Shown: positions 17,980 through 26,917, counted from the stretch's first letter. The stretch: DNA of 64,000 bases from Chitinispirillum sp. (GCA_007115975.1 SKJJ01000017.1:1-64000), one strand, 5' to 3'. Notes: generated from the letters alone by a model not told the origin. Program-made: numbers and translations.

Positions 17980-19821
17980 GTGAAGATGAAACACGAGAAG
18001 AAAACACGGGAGCAATTAGTTGTTGAATTAGATCGAATCAGTGACCAGTTACACCAACTGGCGCACTCTGACCCCACACTTTGCAGTATTCATACTTCCG
18101 ACAAAATTGCTAATGCACTATTTAAAAATGCCTCCGAAGGAGTTGTTGTCACTGATACAGACAGTACCATTGAAAAAATCAACCCCAGCTTTACAAGCGT
18201 AACAGGCTACAGCAGTTCAGAAGTTATTGGTCAAAAAATCTCCATTCTCAAATCAAATCGCCATGACAAAGAGTTTTACCGGCTTATGTGGTCAAGCCTG
18301 AAAAATGGTGGCAAGTGGCAGGGAGAGATCTGGAACAGACGAAAGAATGGAGAAATCTACCCGGAATGGCTCATCATAATCCCGATAAAAAACAGACATG
18401 GAAACATTTTAAACTATTTAGGCATCTTTACCGACGTTACCAAGTACATAAACAAAAACATTCAGATCCGCAATCACGCCTACTACGACTCGCTTACCGG
18501 TCTTCCCAATCGAATGCTGCTTCATGACAGACTTGCTTTCATGGTAAACCATGCCCGCAGAAACAGCCAGTTGATGGCTCTGCTGCTGCTGGATCTTAAC
18601 CGTTTTAAGTTTGTTAATGAAACACTGGGTTATCATACGGGTGACCTTATTCTTCAGATTGTTGCAGAGCGTCTTAAAAGTTGTCTCAGGGATGTTGATG
18701 CAGTATTCAGGCTTGGCGATGATGAGTTTGCTATTATTCTGGAAGAGATCGTTCATCAGCAAGATGCTGCTAAAGTTGCAAAAAAGGTCCTATCCGTGTG
18801 CGCCCAGCCAATGCCGCTCAAAGACAATGAGTTATTTCTCACAACAAGTATTGGTATCAGTATATTTCCAAACGATGGAGCAAATCATGAATCACTTCTA
18901 AAAAATGGCGAAGCCGCGATGCAAAGGGCTAAAGAGCTTGGCACAAATAATTACCAACACTACACACCTAATATGAATGAAAAAGCGTTTGAGCAGCTTA
19001 CCCTTGAACACAACCTCAGAAAAGCTCTGGAAAAGGATCAATTTGTAGTCTTTTATCAACCGCAGGTGGACATTAGCAATGGCGGTATATCCGGTATAGA
19101 GGCACTCATTCGGTGGAAACATCCAGAGCTTGGAATGATATCCCCTGTGGACTTTATCCCGCTTGCAGAAGAGACCGGACTCATTCTTGCTATAGGAGAA
19201 TGGGTTTTACGTACCGCATGTTTCCAGATCAAAGAGTGGAACTGCCATTTTAAAAAAGAGATGAAAATGTCCGTAAACCTCTCCACCAGGCAGTTTTTAC
19301 AACAAGACCTGATTTCTACTATTGAAAGTGCACTAAGAGATGCAAACCTCGAGCCGCAGTATCTGGAACTGGAAATCACCGAAAGTCTTGGCATGCAGAA
19401 TCCAGAATTAACCATCAAAACACTGGAAGAGTTGAAATCAATGGGGATAAAAATAGCCATCGATGACTTTGGAACAGGCTATTCATCTTTGAGTTATCTG
19501 AAAAAGTTTCCAATTAACACACTTAAAATCGACAGATCTTTTGTAAAAGATATCCCTGAAGACTCAAATGATTCAGCCATAGTAAATGCGATAATTGCGC
19601 TGGCTCATATAATGAAGCTTGATGTAATTGCTGAGGGGGTTGAGAGCCGGGATCAGCTTGAGTACCTTCGCAAACACGACTGTAAGAAAATTCAGGGATA
19701 CTACTTCAGTCCACCCGTAAGTGCACAGGAGTTCACTGCTCTTATTTACAAGTCACTAAACAGCCCCCGATTCGGTGAACCCTGCAAAAACGATACAACC
19801 CCTCACAGCAATCCTGTGTAA
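17980..19821 (+). CDS. PAS-GGDEF-EAL cyclic-di-GMP signalling protein
   Basis: A 613-residue cytoplasmic protein with a PAS sensor at about 45-155 (ASEGVVVTDTDSTIEKINPS), a GGDEF domain at about 165-330 and an EAL domain at about 340-600. The diguanylate cyclase motif is degenerate, GDDEF at 246-250. The phosphodiesterase motifs are all present: EAL at 375-377, EITES, DDFGTGYSSLSYL, IAEGVE and QGYYFSPP. A net c-di-GMP hydrolase is the best guess. No membrane segment is seen. The start is GTG at 17980 or ATG at 17986; neither has a strong ribosome site. A PilZ gene near 63.6 kb and the flagellar block nearby offer possible targets. Confidence 0.93.
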   Translation: MKMKHEKKTREQLVVELDRISDQLHQLAHSDPTLCSIHTSDKIANALFKNASEGVVVTDTDSTIEKINPSFTSVTGYSSSEVIGQKISILKSNRHDKEFYRLMWSSLKNGGKWQGEIWNRRKNGEIYPEWLIIIPIKNRHGNILNYLGIFTDVTKYINKNIQIRNHAYYDSLTGLPNRMLLHDRLAFMVNHARRNSQLMALLLLDLNRFKFVNETLGYHTGDLILQIVAERLKSCLRDVDAVFRLGDDEFAIILEEIVHQQDAAKVAKKVLSVCAQPMPLKDNELFLTTSIGISIFPNDGANHESLLKNGEAAMQRAKELGTNNYQHYTPNMNEKAFEQLTLEHNLRKALEKDQFVVFYQPQVDISNGGISGIEALIRWKHPELGMISPVDFIPLAEETGLILAIGEWVLRTACFQIKEWNCHFKKEMKMSVNLSTRQFLQQDLISTIESALRDANLEPQYLELEITESLGMQNPELTIKTLEELKSMGIKIAIDDFGTGYSSLSYLKKFPINTLKIDRSFVKDIPEDSNDSAIVNAIIALAHIMKLDVIAEGVESRDQLEYLRKHDCKKIQGYYFSPPVSAQEFTALIYKSLNSPRFGEPCKNDTTPHSNPV

Positions 19822-19980
19822 TAGCTTCTGTGAGAGTCTCTTTTATCCCTGCAACTCTATCGCACCCTTTTTGAGAATCTCCCTGAGCCCCCCCTTCAAT
19901 CAACCGAATCTTCATAGTTTGTTGTTGAATTTCTATTTGGGTTTGCCACTTTTTCTGTTGGTGGTCAGGCGGTAACGATA

Positions 19981-20745
19981 TTACTCTTTTGAAAAGAGTT
20001 TTTCTGCATTCCGGGCAGTTAGAGCTGCAATATCATCAACTGCCATAGAGCGCAAACAAGACACTCTTTGGGCTATAACAAACAGATTTGCAGGCTCATT
20101 GACCGGTTGATCAACTCCATAGGGCAGCATATCAGGAGAGTCGGTTTCAATCAGAAGTCTTGAAGCGGAGACCATCTGAAGGGATCTTGCACCCTTTTTA
20201 TTTCGGGGATTACAAACAGATCCTGAAAAGGAGAGATATAAACCCAGCGTCTCAAGCGGCCCAACAAGCTCAGAAGGTCCCGAGTAGGAGTGAATAACCC
20301 CTTTAATCGGTTGTACATCCTTTAAAATTGCGATAAGTTCACCCCATGCCTGTCTGCAGTGAATGGAAACAGGTCTGCCACATTTTTTTGCAAGTACAAT
20401 TTGTCCCCTGAAGACATCCCGCTGCAGCCTGAATGTTGTTTTCTCAAGAGTGTGGTCAAGACCGATCTCCCCAATTCCAGCTTTTGGGTCATCGATAATC
20501 AGCTCTTCCAGTTTTTTATCCCAGTCCTGATCCAATGCGCAACAGAACCATGGATGTACACCATAAGAAGGGATAACCTGTGGATACGTTTTGGATATTT
20601 TTGTGACCTCATGCCAATCATTGTCCCCACAGCTGCAACAGGATAATCTCTTAACCCCCGCAGAAGACGCTCTCTTTAAGAGCGCATCAATATCAGGGAG
20701 GATTCGTTTATCCTGCAGATGGCAATGGGAATCAAAAAGATACAT
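19981..20745 (-). CDS. TatD-family metal-dependent hydrolase
   Basis: A 254-residue TIM-barrel hydrolase of the TatD family (3'-5' DNase/RNase in characterised members). Metal ligands are visible in FDSHCHLQD at the N-terminus, GEIGLDHT near residue 93, SIHCRQAW near 126, GVIHSYSG and the final ETDSPDMLP. It follows the receiver-domain gene by about 40 bases on the same strand, so they are probably co-transcribed. The ribosome site is weak. Confidence 0.92.
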   Translation of the reverse strand: MYLFDSHCHLQDKRILPDIDALLKRASSAGVKRLSCCSCGDNDWHEVTKISKTYPQVIPSYGVHPWFCCALDQDWDKKLEELIIDDPKAGIGEIGLDHTLEKTTFRLQRDVFRGQIVLAKKCGRPVSIHCRQAWGELIAILKDVQPIKGVIHSYSGPSELVGPLETLGLYLSFSGSVCNPRNKKGARSLQMVSASRLLIETDSPDMLPYGVDQPVNEPANLFVIAQRVSCLRSMAVDDIAALTARNAEKLFSKE

Positions 20746-20785
20746 CGCAACACCATACTAAATTGGGTGTCAAACAACAGAAACC

Positions 20786-21157
20786 TCAAACCACAAAAAT
20801 TTTCCTAAGTACTTCCGCAAAGTGATCCAGCGAAAAGGGTTTAGAAACTCGGGGCAACTGGTTAAATCGAGGGTTTTCAAAAGGACTATCTCCATCTGCG
20901 GTCATTACCACAGTTTTATTCCAAATGTCGGGGGTATGGTTTTGCACCTCTTGCCATAAATCTGATTCGGTACCTTTTATGATTGATGCGCTGAGTAAGA
21001 TGAGGTCATAGTGAGAGTCGCATTGAGCGGATTTACTAATAAAACTCTTGCTGTCATGGGCCCTCTCGATCTCTACTTCCTGAAAATTAATGTGCAGTAC
21101 GTCATTGAGTAATTCATGTGAATCAAGATTATCATCGACAATCAGTACTTTTATCAT
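20786..21157 (-). CDS. Stand-alone receiver domain lacking the phospho-acceptor Asp
   Basis: A 123-residue CheY-like domain. The acidic pair Asp8-Asp9 (LIVDDN), Thr86 (VVMTADG) and Lys106 (VSKPF) are in place. The acceptor position after strand 3 is Ser56, in DLILLSASI, where Asp is expected. It therefore probably cannot be phosphorylated in the usual way and may act as a constitutive or ligand-controlled pseudo-receiver. No output domain follows. It is divergent from the flagellar operon and upstream of tatD. Confidence 0.85.
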   Translation of the reverse strand: MIKVLIVDDNLDSHELLNDVLHINFQEVEIERAHDSKSFISKSAQCDSHYDLILLSASIIKGTESDLWQEVQNHTPDIWNKTVVMTADGDSPFENPRFNQLPRVSKPFSLDHFAEVLRKIFVV

Positions 21158-21410
21158 GCAGTCTCCTTGAAATTATAGCTTCCACAAATGGACCTTTTTT
21201 AAGAAGCAGTTATAAATATAGCAGAAAATTAGTTGCATGGCAACAAACATCAACCCGCAAGGAGTGATTTATTAGCACATTATGTTTTCTGGCTGTTTTT
21301 TGTACAAAGTGGTCTCAAGGGGATAATTCTACCCTGCAGCAGGCACTTATTTCCTCATAGAGCGAGTGCATACCGCAACAAACAACTGGTTTTTTCAGCG
21401 ATCTGACCCT

Positions 21411-21427
21411 TGGCATGTTAATTGCAT
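21411..21427 (+). promoter_or_regulatory. Sigma-54-type promoter for flgJ-flgN-flgK-flgL
   Basis: TGGCATGTTAATTGCAT carries the invariant GG (21412-21413) and GC (21424-21425) exactly 10 bases apart. Transcription would start near 21437, 24 bases before the flgJ ATG. This also rules out an in-frame TTG at 21422 as the start, because it lies in the -12 element. Confidence 0.7.
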
Positions 21428-21460
21428 ATTCTGCATAGCGGAAGAAAGGATTCGTCTATT

Positions 21461-22276
21461 ATGCAAAGTACACCGGTGTCTTTAGTGAATACATCTTCGA
21501 ATAGCGACCGTCAGCGGATAAAGTCCATCGCAAAAGATTTTGAGGCAATGTTTACCTCGATTATGCTTCGTGCTATGCGTGGGACCGTGGGAGAAAACCC
21601 CCTGATTGCCAGGAGTATGGGTGAAGAAATTTATACCGAAATGCTTGATAATGAATACGCATCAATGACCGCACAGCACTCATCACTGGGTCTCTCTGAA
21701 ATGTTACTTAAAGAGATAGAGAACAGCGAAAACCCACCACCACTCTCCACTCTCTCACTCAACCAGTTTAGCACTCCTCTTTGGGCTGCAGAGCACTCCT
21801 ACTCCACACCGCCCTCTTCGCCTCAAAGGGAGATTTCACCCAATTCAAACGCACTTCTTTCCAGAGTGGATAAATGGGACGCTCTTATACAGCAAACCGC
21901 ACGCAGGCACGGTGTTGATCCCCATCTGGTTACCGCTGTTTTGGCAAGAGAGTCTGCAGGCAACCCCTACGCGGTTTCAAGAGCAGGTGCAAAGGGGCTA
22001 ATGCAGCTTATGCCCGGTACGGCAAAAGAACTTGGCGTAACTGACCCCTTCTCCCCTGAGCAGAATATCGACGGTGGGGTGAGATATCTAAAGCAGATGT
22101 TAAACATGCATAACGGCGACGAAACACTGGCCCTGGCATCCTATAATGCGGGCCCCGGGGCGGTCAGACGATACAAGGGTATTCCCCCTTTCAAAGAAAC
22201 ACAGCATTACGTAACCGCAGTGTTGGATCTACGAGAAGACTCACTAAAAACGCTACGTTTAAACCGGAGCAGATAA
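21461..22276 (+). CDS. flgJ: FlgJ-type rod-binding protein fused to a lytic transglycosylase
   Basis: A bifunctional flagellar protein. Residues about 20-95 match the FlgJ rod-binding domain (AKDFEAMFTSIMLRAMR, SMGEEIYTEMLD). After a Ser/Pro-rich linker, residues about 150-260 form an SLT lytic transglycosylase with the catalytic Glu in LARESAGNPYA, then GAKGLMQLMPGTA and ALASYNAGPGAV. It would cap the rod and open peptidoglycan for rod passage. E. coli FlgJ uses a GH73 domain instead. The ATG at 21461 has GAAGAAAGGA upstream. It heads the flgJ-flgN-flgK-flgL operon. Confidence 0.93.
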   Translation: MQSTPVSLVNTSSNSDRQRIKSIAKDFEAMFTSIMLRAMRGTVGENPLIARSMGEEIYTEMLDNEYASMTAQHSSLGLSEMLLKEIENSENPPPLSTLSLNQFSTPLWAAEHSYSTPPSSPQREISPNSNALLSRVDKWDALIQQTARRHGVDPHLVTAVLARESAGNPYAVSRAGAKGLMQLMPGTAKELGVTDPFSPEQNIDGGVRYLKQMLNMHNGDETLALASYNAGPGAVRRYKGIPPFKETQHYVTAVLDLREDSLKTLRLNRSR

Positions 22277-22280
22277 AAAC

Positions 22281-22784
22281 ATGGAAACAAAAACCCCCTT
22301 TGATGAAATATCCTCCATTCTCATTCATGAATCAGATATTCACCACCAGCTTATTACATCTGCAGAGTCTATGAACAGCTGTCTGCGCAGTGGTAATCAT
22401 GATGCACTTGGCAGTGCAACACTGGTATACGATGACCTGATCTGCCGGCTTGAAAAAGTTGAAGAGCGCAGAATTGAGTTATGCTCCAAAATAAGCACCA
22501 CCAACAGCCTCAACTCTGGCGCTAAACTCAGCACCCTTCTCCAGTTCGCTTCAGATGAAACCAGAACTGTTCTTGAGAAGATCTCTTTTGATTTAAAAGA
22601 GCTGGTAAGGAAGCTTTCTGCAATAAATGAATCAAACAGGGTGCTTCTTGAGGAGTCACTGAATGCTTTGGGTGCTTCTCTGGATATGATAAAAGAGTCC
22701 TCCCAGCAATACAAAGGATACAGGCACCGAGGCGACAGAAAAGACTGCACCTCAGGAATAACTATCTTTAACCAGGTAATATAG
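22281..22784 (+). CDS. flgN: FlgN-family flagellar export chaperone
   Basis: A 167-residue, almost wholly helical protein of FlgN type. FlgN holds FlgK and FlgL in the cytoplasm and delivers them to the export gate. Identification rests on helical heptad patterns, length, and its place between flgJ and flgK, four bases after flgJ and seven before flgK. Sequence signatures are weak in this family. Confidence 0.82.
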   Translation: METKTPFDEISSILIHESDIHHQLITSAESMNSCLRSGNHDALGSATLVYDDLICRLEKVEERRIELCSKISTTNSLNSGAKLSTLLQFASDETRTVLEKISFDLKELVRKLSAINESNRVLLEESLNALGASLDMIKESSQQYKGYRHRGDRKDCTSGITIFNQVI

Positions 22785-22791
22785 GGAAACT

Positions 22792-24471
22792 ATGAGCCTT
22801 TTATCTGTATTAAATATCGGTACCAGGGCACTGCATGCCTCCCAGCTTTCAATGGACGTTACCGGCCAGAACATTTCCAATGCAGATGTCGAGGGGTATT
22901 CACGCAAGCGGCTTAACCTCTCCCCCGATTATCGCCACGACTCTTCTCACGGGCAGATGGGTCTGGGTGTACAGGTCATAAATATTGAAAGAATGCGCAA
23001 TACATTTATAGACCAGCAGATTCGAAAACAAAACAGAGAAGTAGGCTACTTCGAGGAGATCGATCACACATTCACCAGCATAGAGAACATCTTTACCGAA
23101 CCCAGTGATACAGGACTTCTCACCTATATGGATCAGTTTTTTGATTCCTGGCAAAACCTGGCCAACAACCCTGCAGATGCCTCAGCACGAAAAATGGTAC
23201 AAACCAACGCAGAGATTCTATCCACTGTTTTTCACAATATTTCAGGAGAGTTGCGTGACCTTCGCAGCACCCGCAATGAAGAGATCACACAGCGGGTCAA
23301 CAAAGTAAATCAGATAGCAGAGCAGATATACAATCTCAATCAGGAAATAGGTGCCGTTGAGATAAAAAACCAAAATGCAAATGACAGTCGGGACCGGCGC
23401 GATCTTCTCTTAAAAGAGCTCTCAAAGTACACCGATATATCCGTTACAGAAAACAGCCAGGGCCAGATTACCGTAACAACTGCCGGCAACATTTTGGTTT
23501 CACCCGTAAATGTACAGAAACTTGAAATAACCACCGCTTCACGCAAAACGGCTGATGGTTCTACCATTGTGGATGTGGGTGTGCGCTTTGCAGAATCTAA
23601 ACGCCAGTTCAATCCTCAGGGCGGACAGATCAAGGGCCTTTTTGACAGCAGAGACACAGTAATTCCCGAATATCAGCAGATGCTCGACAAAATAGCCATA
23701 GAACTTGCTGAGTCGATAAACAATGTGCATGTGGAAGGATACACTCTTAGGGGTTACAGCGGTATACAGTTTTTTGATCCTGAGATCACCGGAGCAAGTG
23801 ATATCCGCCTCTCTGCATCGATAATGAGTGACATTCAAAACATCGCTGCTGCTTCAAGCGGAGAATCTCAACCAGCTGCTACCAACAGTTTTCCAACCGG
23901 GACCCATGACTTTGGTACTCCTGCAATTCAGTTAGTTCGGGATCCCGCAGCTGCTGCGCCTGTATCTGCACGGAATGTTATTCATGGAACGGTAACCGTA
24001 AGGACTCCATCCATTGTTTTGCAGGAGGGGGTTGATTACCATGTTGATTATGTTCACGGCACGTTGCAGATGCTTCATGCCGGATTTAACGCCGAAGACA
24101 TAACGGTTGATTTTCAGTTTAAGAGTGGCGGATCACAGGGCCCTGGAGACAACTCCAATGCCCTTGCCATTGCCAGACTTCGGGCAAGGCTAACCATGAA
24201 TCCCGATACCATAGGAAACCCGACCTCAACCTTTGGTGAGTTTTACGGCTCGCTTATTGGACGCCTTGGGCTAAGCAGAAATCAGGCTCAATCCAATCTT
24301 GAAACAAGAAATTTTCTTGTAGAACAGTACGAAGCACATCAGGATTCTATCGCAGGAGTCTCTCTTGATGAAGAGATGGCTAACCTGATCAGATTTCAGC
24401 ATACCTATCAGTCAGCGGCACGTCTTATTTCAACCGCTGACCGGATGCTTGAAGTGTTGATGAACATTTAA
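22792..24471 (+). CDS. flgK: Flagellar hook-associated protein 1
   Basis: FlgK forms the first hook-filament junction ring. The 559-residue chain has the N-terminal rod/hook motif (SVLNIGTRALHASQLSMDVT, then NISNADVEGYSRKR), the FlgK core, and the C-terminal helix with ANLIRFQHTYQSAARLISTA. Between about residues 362 and 447, inside the usual AAASS...PGDNSNALAIA junction, lies an extra beta-rich segment with the motif EGVDYHVDYVHGTLQML. A related motif occurs in FlgL next door. Secreted through the flagellar type III system, so no signal peptide is expected. Confidence 0.96.
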   Translation: MSLLSVLNIGTRALHASQLSMDVTGQNISNADVEGYSRKRLNLSPDYRHDSSHGQMGLGVQVINIERMRNTFIDQQIRKQNREVGYFEEIDHTFTSIENIFTEPSDTGLLTYMDQFFDSWQNLANNPADASARKMVQTNAEILSTVFHNISGELRDLRSTRNEEITQRVNKVNQIAEQIYNLNQEIGAVEIKNQNANDSRDRRDLLLKELSKYTDISVTENSQGQITVTTAGNILVSPVNVQKLEITTASRKTADGSTIVDVGVRFAESKRQFNPQGGQIKGLFDSRDTVIPEYQQMLDKIAIELAESINNVHVEGYTLRGYSGIQFFDPEITGASDIRLSASIMSDIQNIAAASSGESQPAATNSFPTGTHDFGTPAIQLVRDPAAAAPVSARNVIHGTVTVRTPSIVLQEGVDYHVDYVHGTLQMLHAGFNAEDITVDFQFKSGGSQGPGDNSNALAIARLRARLTMNPDTIGNPTSTFGEFYGSLIGRLGLSRNQAQSNLETRNFLVEQYEAHQDSIAGVSLDEEMANLIRFQHTYQSAARLISTADRMLEVLMNI

Positions 24472-24483
24472 AGGACACCCATT

Positions 24484-25692
24484 ATGAGAACCAGCTTCAA
24501 AACAGTCAATCGCAACATGCAGCATGTCATAAACAGCCGATACGCAGACATGGCACGGCTTCAGGAAAAGATTTCAACCGGCGTCAGACTGCACCGTCCT
24601 TCGGATGATCCGGTTGACGTCTCCAATGCCCTTAAACTTCGCACTTCAGGAAAACAGCTTACACAGTTCAAGAAGAATATCGAAGATGGCCTGGGGTATA
24701 TGAGTGTGACCGAGAGTGCCATGGACAGCATGAACAATCTCCTTCAGCGTATGCGGGAACTTGCAATTCAGGGTTCATCCGATACGATTGGAGAAAACGA
24801 ACGAATTTTCATACAGAAAGAGGTAAATGAGCTCTCACGGCAGATGATAGGTCTTTCGGTAACACAGTTCAAGGGTGATTATGTTTTTAACGGTACCCAG
24901 ACCAAAACCCCTCCATTTTCATTTGAAAAATCATCTGCCAGCACCCTTGAGGACTACAGCAATCAGAAAATGGCATATTTCATGGCAGACGGTGCTGCCC
25001 CAGGCTCAACGGTCCAGCTTTTTGAAGGATTCAGTGGCGCCCCCATTCGTACCATTATGCCGGGAAGCTTACAGTTGTCGGTACAGGGGGTACGGTACAC
25101 CGAAGGGGTAGACTATACCCTCAATTATGAAAGCGGTGAGATAACCCTGTTTAATCCTGCTCTTTTGCAGGATACCAACCCGGGAAGTGCCCATTATGCA
25201 GCTGGTGAATTCAGTATCAGTTTTGATTTCATCTCCCAGGGCAAAAACATCCATGGCGATACCGTTTCTGGCCAAGGCGACGTGTTAAGGGAGATAGAAA
25301 ATGGTATTATTATGCCCATTAATATCACTCTCGAAGAGGTCTTTAACAACTCCATCACCGGCAATACAATGATTGGAACGATGATACGTTTCAATCAAGC
25401 CCTCCACACAAATGATCAACCCGGTATACAGAATTCCATAGACGAGCTAACTGATTCTATAAAGACCCTTCTTTCTGCCAGGGCAACAAACGGTGCACGG
25501 GTAAACAGATTTGAGACTACCCTTGAGCGCAATGAACACCAGCAGGTCACTACCACCGCACTCTTATCTGATCTTGAGGATACGAAAATGGCAGAAGCGA
25601 TAAGTAAATTCGTGCTGGCAGAGAACATATATAATGCTGCGCTTAAGTCTGCGGCCCGTGCCATTCAGCCATCACTGGTAAATTTTCTCTGA
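24484..25692 (+). CDS. flgL: Flagellar hook-associated protein 3
   Basis: FlgL forms the second junction ring and contacts flagellin. At 402 residues it is about 90 longer than the common 300-320. The N-terminal helix (LQEKISTGVRLHRPSDDPV) and C-terminal helix (AISKFVLAENIYNAALKSAA) are typical flagellin D0/D1-like parts. An inserted beta-rich domain at about residues 175-251 has GVRYTEGVDYTLNYESGEIT, related to the insert of FlgK. It is 12 bases after flgK and shares its operon. Confidence 0.95.
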   Translation: MRTSFKTVNRNMQHVINSRYADMARLQEKISTGVRLHRPSDDPVDVSNALKLRTSGKQLTQFKKNIEDGLGYMSVTESAMDSMNNLLQRMRELAIQGSSDTIGENERIFIQKEVNELSRQMIGLSVTQFKGDYVFNGTQTKTPPFSFEKSSASTLEDYSNQKMAYFMADGAAPGSTVQLFEGFSGAPIRTIMPGSLQLSVQGVRYTEGVDYTLNYESGEITLFNPALLQDTNPGSAHYAAGEFSISFDFISQGKNIHGDTVSGQGDVLREIENGIIMPINITLEEVFNNSITGNTMIGTMIRFNQALHTNDQPGIQNSIDELTDSIKTLLSARATNGARVNRFETTLERNEHQQVTTTALLSDLEDTKMAEAISKFVLAENIYNAALKSAARAIQPSLVNFL

Positions 25693-25764
25693 TAGGGGGA
25701 ACAATTTGCCTTATACAATTTTCAAAACAGCTCAATATAGGTCATTTTGGACATTTTTTACTGT

Positions 25765-25781
25765 TGGCACACATGTTGCAT
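25765..25781 (+). promoter_or_regulatory. Sigma-54-type promoter for flagellin
   Basis: TGGCACACATGTTGCAT is a near-consensus -24/-12 element, with GG at 25766-25767 and GC at 25778-25779, exactly 10 bases apart. The transcription start is expected near 25791, about 100 bases before the flagellin ATG. Confidence 0.78.
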
Positions 25782-25790
25782 ATATAATAA

Positions 25791-25889
25791 TCCGGAACGC
25801 ATGGAAGCAAGGCATGGTCAGGAAGACCCAGGGAGGGCAGCTCGGATGTAACCGACTGCACGGAAGCACAACCGTAAAGGAGGGCAATT
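25791..25889 (+). promoter_or_regulatory. Flagellin leader with seven GGA motifs, likely CsrA target
   Basis: The predicted 99-base leader holds GGA at 25794, 25803, 25821, 25832, 25844, 25862 and 25879; the last is inside the ribosome site AGGAGGG. CsrA dimers bind pairs of GGA loops and block ribosome entry. csrA and its antagonist fliW lie just downstream. No stable hairpin map was computed, so which GGA motifs are displayed in loops is unknown. Confidence 0.65.
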
Positions 25890-26735
25890 ATGCCTCGGAT
25901 CAACAACAATGTTTCGGCCATGACCACCGGCAATTCATTACGAAACGTAAACAGAGATCTTTCCAAGTCTCTGGAAAAACTGTCTACCGGGCTACGTATC
26001 AACCGGGCAGCTGATGATGCTGCGGGATTAAGTGTCTCAGAACAGCTCAGAACCCAGGTTCGCGGACTCAATATGGGTTCACGCAACATTCAGGACGGTG
26101 TCGCTCTGCTTTCAGTCGCAGAGGGTGCATTAATTGAGGTTAACTCAATGCTTCAGCGTATGAGAGAACTCTCTATTCAGGCTGCAAACGATACTCTTAC
26201 CACAAATGAAAGAAACTACATTGGTATTGAAATAGATCAGCTCAAAGATGAAATTGACCGAATTGTTGCAGGTACGCAGTACAACAGCCAAAGACTTCTT
26301 AACGGCGATGCTCCCTGGGGCACGGCTCCTGGTGGTGTCCTTCATATCGGTCCAAACAATGACGGTGATGCAGATGCCGTACAGTTTAGGATCGATCCGG
26401 TTGATACTGTGGCTCTGGGTATTGACGGAGCAAATGTTGGAGTTAACACCCAGCTTAATGCTTCTGCTGCCATTGACACTCTCGATGATGCCCTTAACAT
26501 AGTCAATTCACTGAGGGCAAATCTTGGAGCGATGGTAAACCGTCTTGAACACGCTCTTACAAACCAGGAAAATCAGGAACAGAACATGCAGGCTGCAGAA
26601 TCGGTGATTCGCGATGCAGATTTTGCTTCAGAAACAACCAAATTTACCCGTAATCAAATTCTCTCCCAGTCTTCGACTGCCATGTTGGCACAGGCAAACA
26701 TGGTCCCACAAAGTGTTCTGAGCCTGCTTGGATAG
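25890..26735 (+). CDS. hag: Flagellin
   Basis: The filament subunit, 281 residues and therefore a short flagellin with little surface domain. The N-terminal D0/D1 block (NNVSAMTTGNSLRNVNRDLS, then LSTGLRINRAADDAAGLSVS, then RELSIQAANDT) and C-terminal block (NRLEHALTNQENQEQNMQAAE, then QILSQSSTAMLAQAN, ending SLLG) are classic. The ribosome site AGGAGGG precedes the ATG. It has its own sigma-54-type promoter, and FliW just downstream would bind unexported flagellin and release CsrA when export is active. Confidence 0.98.
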   Translation: MPRINNNVSAMTTGNSLRNVNRDLSKSLEKLSTGLRINRAADDAAGLSVSEQLRTQVRGLNMGSRNIQDGVALLSVAEGALIEVNSMLQRMRELSIQAANDTLTTNERNYIGIEIDQLKDEIDRIVAGTQYNSQRLLNGDAPWGTAPGGVLHIGPNNDGDADAVQFRIDPVDTVALGIDGANVGVNTQLNASAAIDTLDDALNIVNSLRANLGAMVNRLEHALTNQENQEQNMQAAESVIRDADFASETTKFTRNQILSQSSTAMLAQANMVPQSVLSLLG

Positions 26736-26751
26736 GTTCATTCAATCCGTT

Positions 26752-26788
26752 TCTCCCTGTCTGGTTAGTGTTTTTTCAGGCAGGGAGA
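26752..26788 (+). terminator. Hairpin after the flagellin gene
   Basis: TCTCCCTGTCTG pairs with CAGGCAGGGAGA (one G-T pair) around a T-rich loop, 16 bases after the flagellin stop. There is no trailing T-run, so it could be a terminator or an mRNA 3'-end stabiliser for a highly expressed gene. Confidence 0.55.
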
Positions 26789-26917
26789 TAGACGGAGCCA
26801 AATAGATCCATAGTTTTAGCAGTCGTTACCTTTTTACAAATCTGATTTGACTTATTTATATCGAAAAACGATTTTATTCATAATCAGATAAATGATTTTT
26901 CCCGGAGTACATACTAT

